NCBI GenBank assembly: GCA_046538375.1
Contig: JBKHJA010000130.1
Span: forward strand, 1-5,505
From: JBKHJA01 sp046538375
GTDB lineage: Bacteria > Acidobacteriota > Aminicenantia > Aminicenantales > Aminicenantaceae
Reading direction: 5' to 3'
DNA length: 5,505 nt
This document shows, in pieces, positions 5,465-5,505 of the stretch (its first letter is position 1; every line of letters starts with the position of its first letter). The notes under the pieces are model-generated. The model did not search any database. It saw nothing but the letters and a program-made list of their open reading frames with translations, and was not told where the DNA came from. A program made the translations under genes and the position numbers.

Positions 5465-5505
5465 CACACAATTTATTCACAACCCAAATAATTAGCTTTT
5501 ATTGA

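Larger units (their letters stand above)
4965..5505. other. 541-bp non-coding region upstream of the CBM9-like gene
   Basis: No ORF in this stretch looks like a protein. It should contain the leftward promoter of the CBM9-like gene, but I find no pair of boxes close to consensus; the best single -10-like words lack a partner. It holds three local patterns listed separately: an imperfect inverted repeat at 5073-5094, a direct-repeat-bounded segment at 5123-5182, and a 10-bp periodic AT-rich run at 5415-5464. No tRNA, rRNA or CRISPR pattern is seen. Confidence 0.5.

Overview
The window carries three complete genes and one partial gene, plus AT-rich intergenic DNA. It looks like a Gram-negative-type bacterium with moderate GC content. 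The combination of a membrane-anchored HTH protein with FG-GAP-like repeats and a CBM9-like/DUF5916 outer-membrane protein is most familiar to me from Acidobacteriota and Candidatus Aminicenantes genomes. That placement is inference from protein style; there is no marker gene beyond rpsU and no database search was possible.

Layout, left to right. Positions 1 to about 664 hold the transposase-start end of an ISL3-family insertion sequence. Its transposase runs leftward (minus strand, start at 536) and is cut by the window edge after about 178 codons. Next, 706-2088 (minus) encodes a 460-residue protein with an N-terminal DNA-binding HTH, one membrane helix and an extracytoplasmic region with two calcium-loop-like repeats: a candidate one-component transmembrane regulator. 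The 303-bp gap at 2089-2391 separates it from the divergent rpsU gene (2392-2598, plus), which encodes ribosomal protein bS21. This gap contains a good minus-strand promoter for the HTH gene and, in front of rpsU, two overlapping inverted repeats plus an unusually complete Shine-Dalgarno sequence. Positions 2730-4964 (minus) encode a 744-residue secreted CBM9-like/DUF5916 protein, convergent with rpsU. Positions 4965-5505 hold no gene I can support, only short repeats and one possible remnant of a small mobile repeat.

The genes do not form an operon or an obvious pathway. rpsU is housekeeping, the IS is an insertion just downstream of the regulator gene, and the HTH sensor and the CBM9-like protein are separate transcription units. 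I do not see a clearly new multi-gene system. The points most worth following are the rpsU leader (mutually exclusive hairpins and a 10-nt perfect Shine-Dalgarno), the membrane-tethered HTH/FG-GAP regulator, and a 42-bp segment with short inverted repeats bounded by 9-bp direct repeats near 5123-5182.
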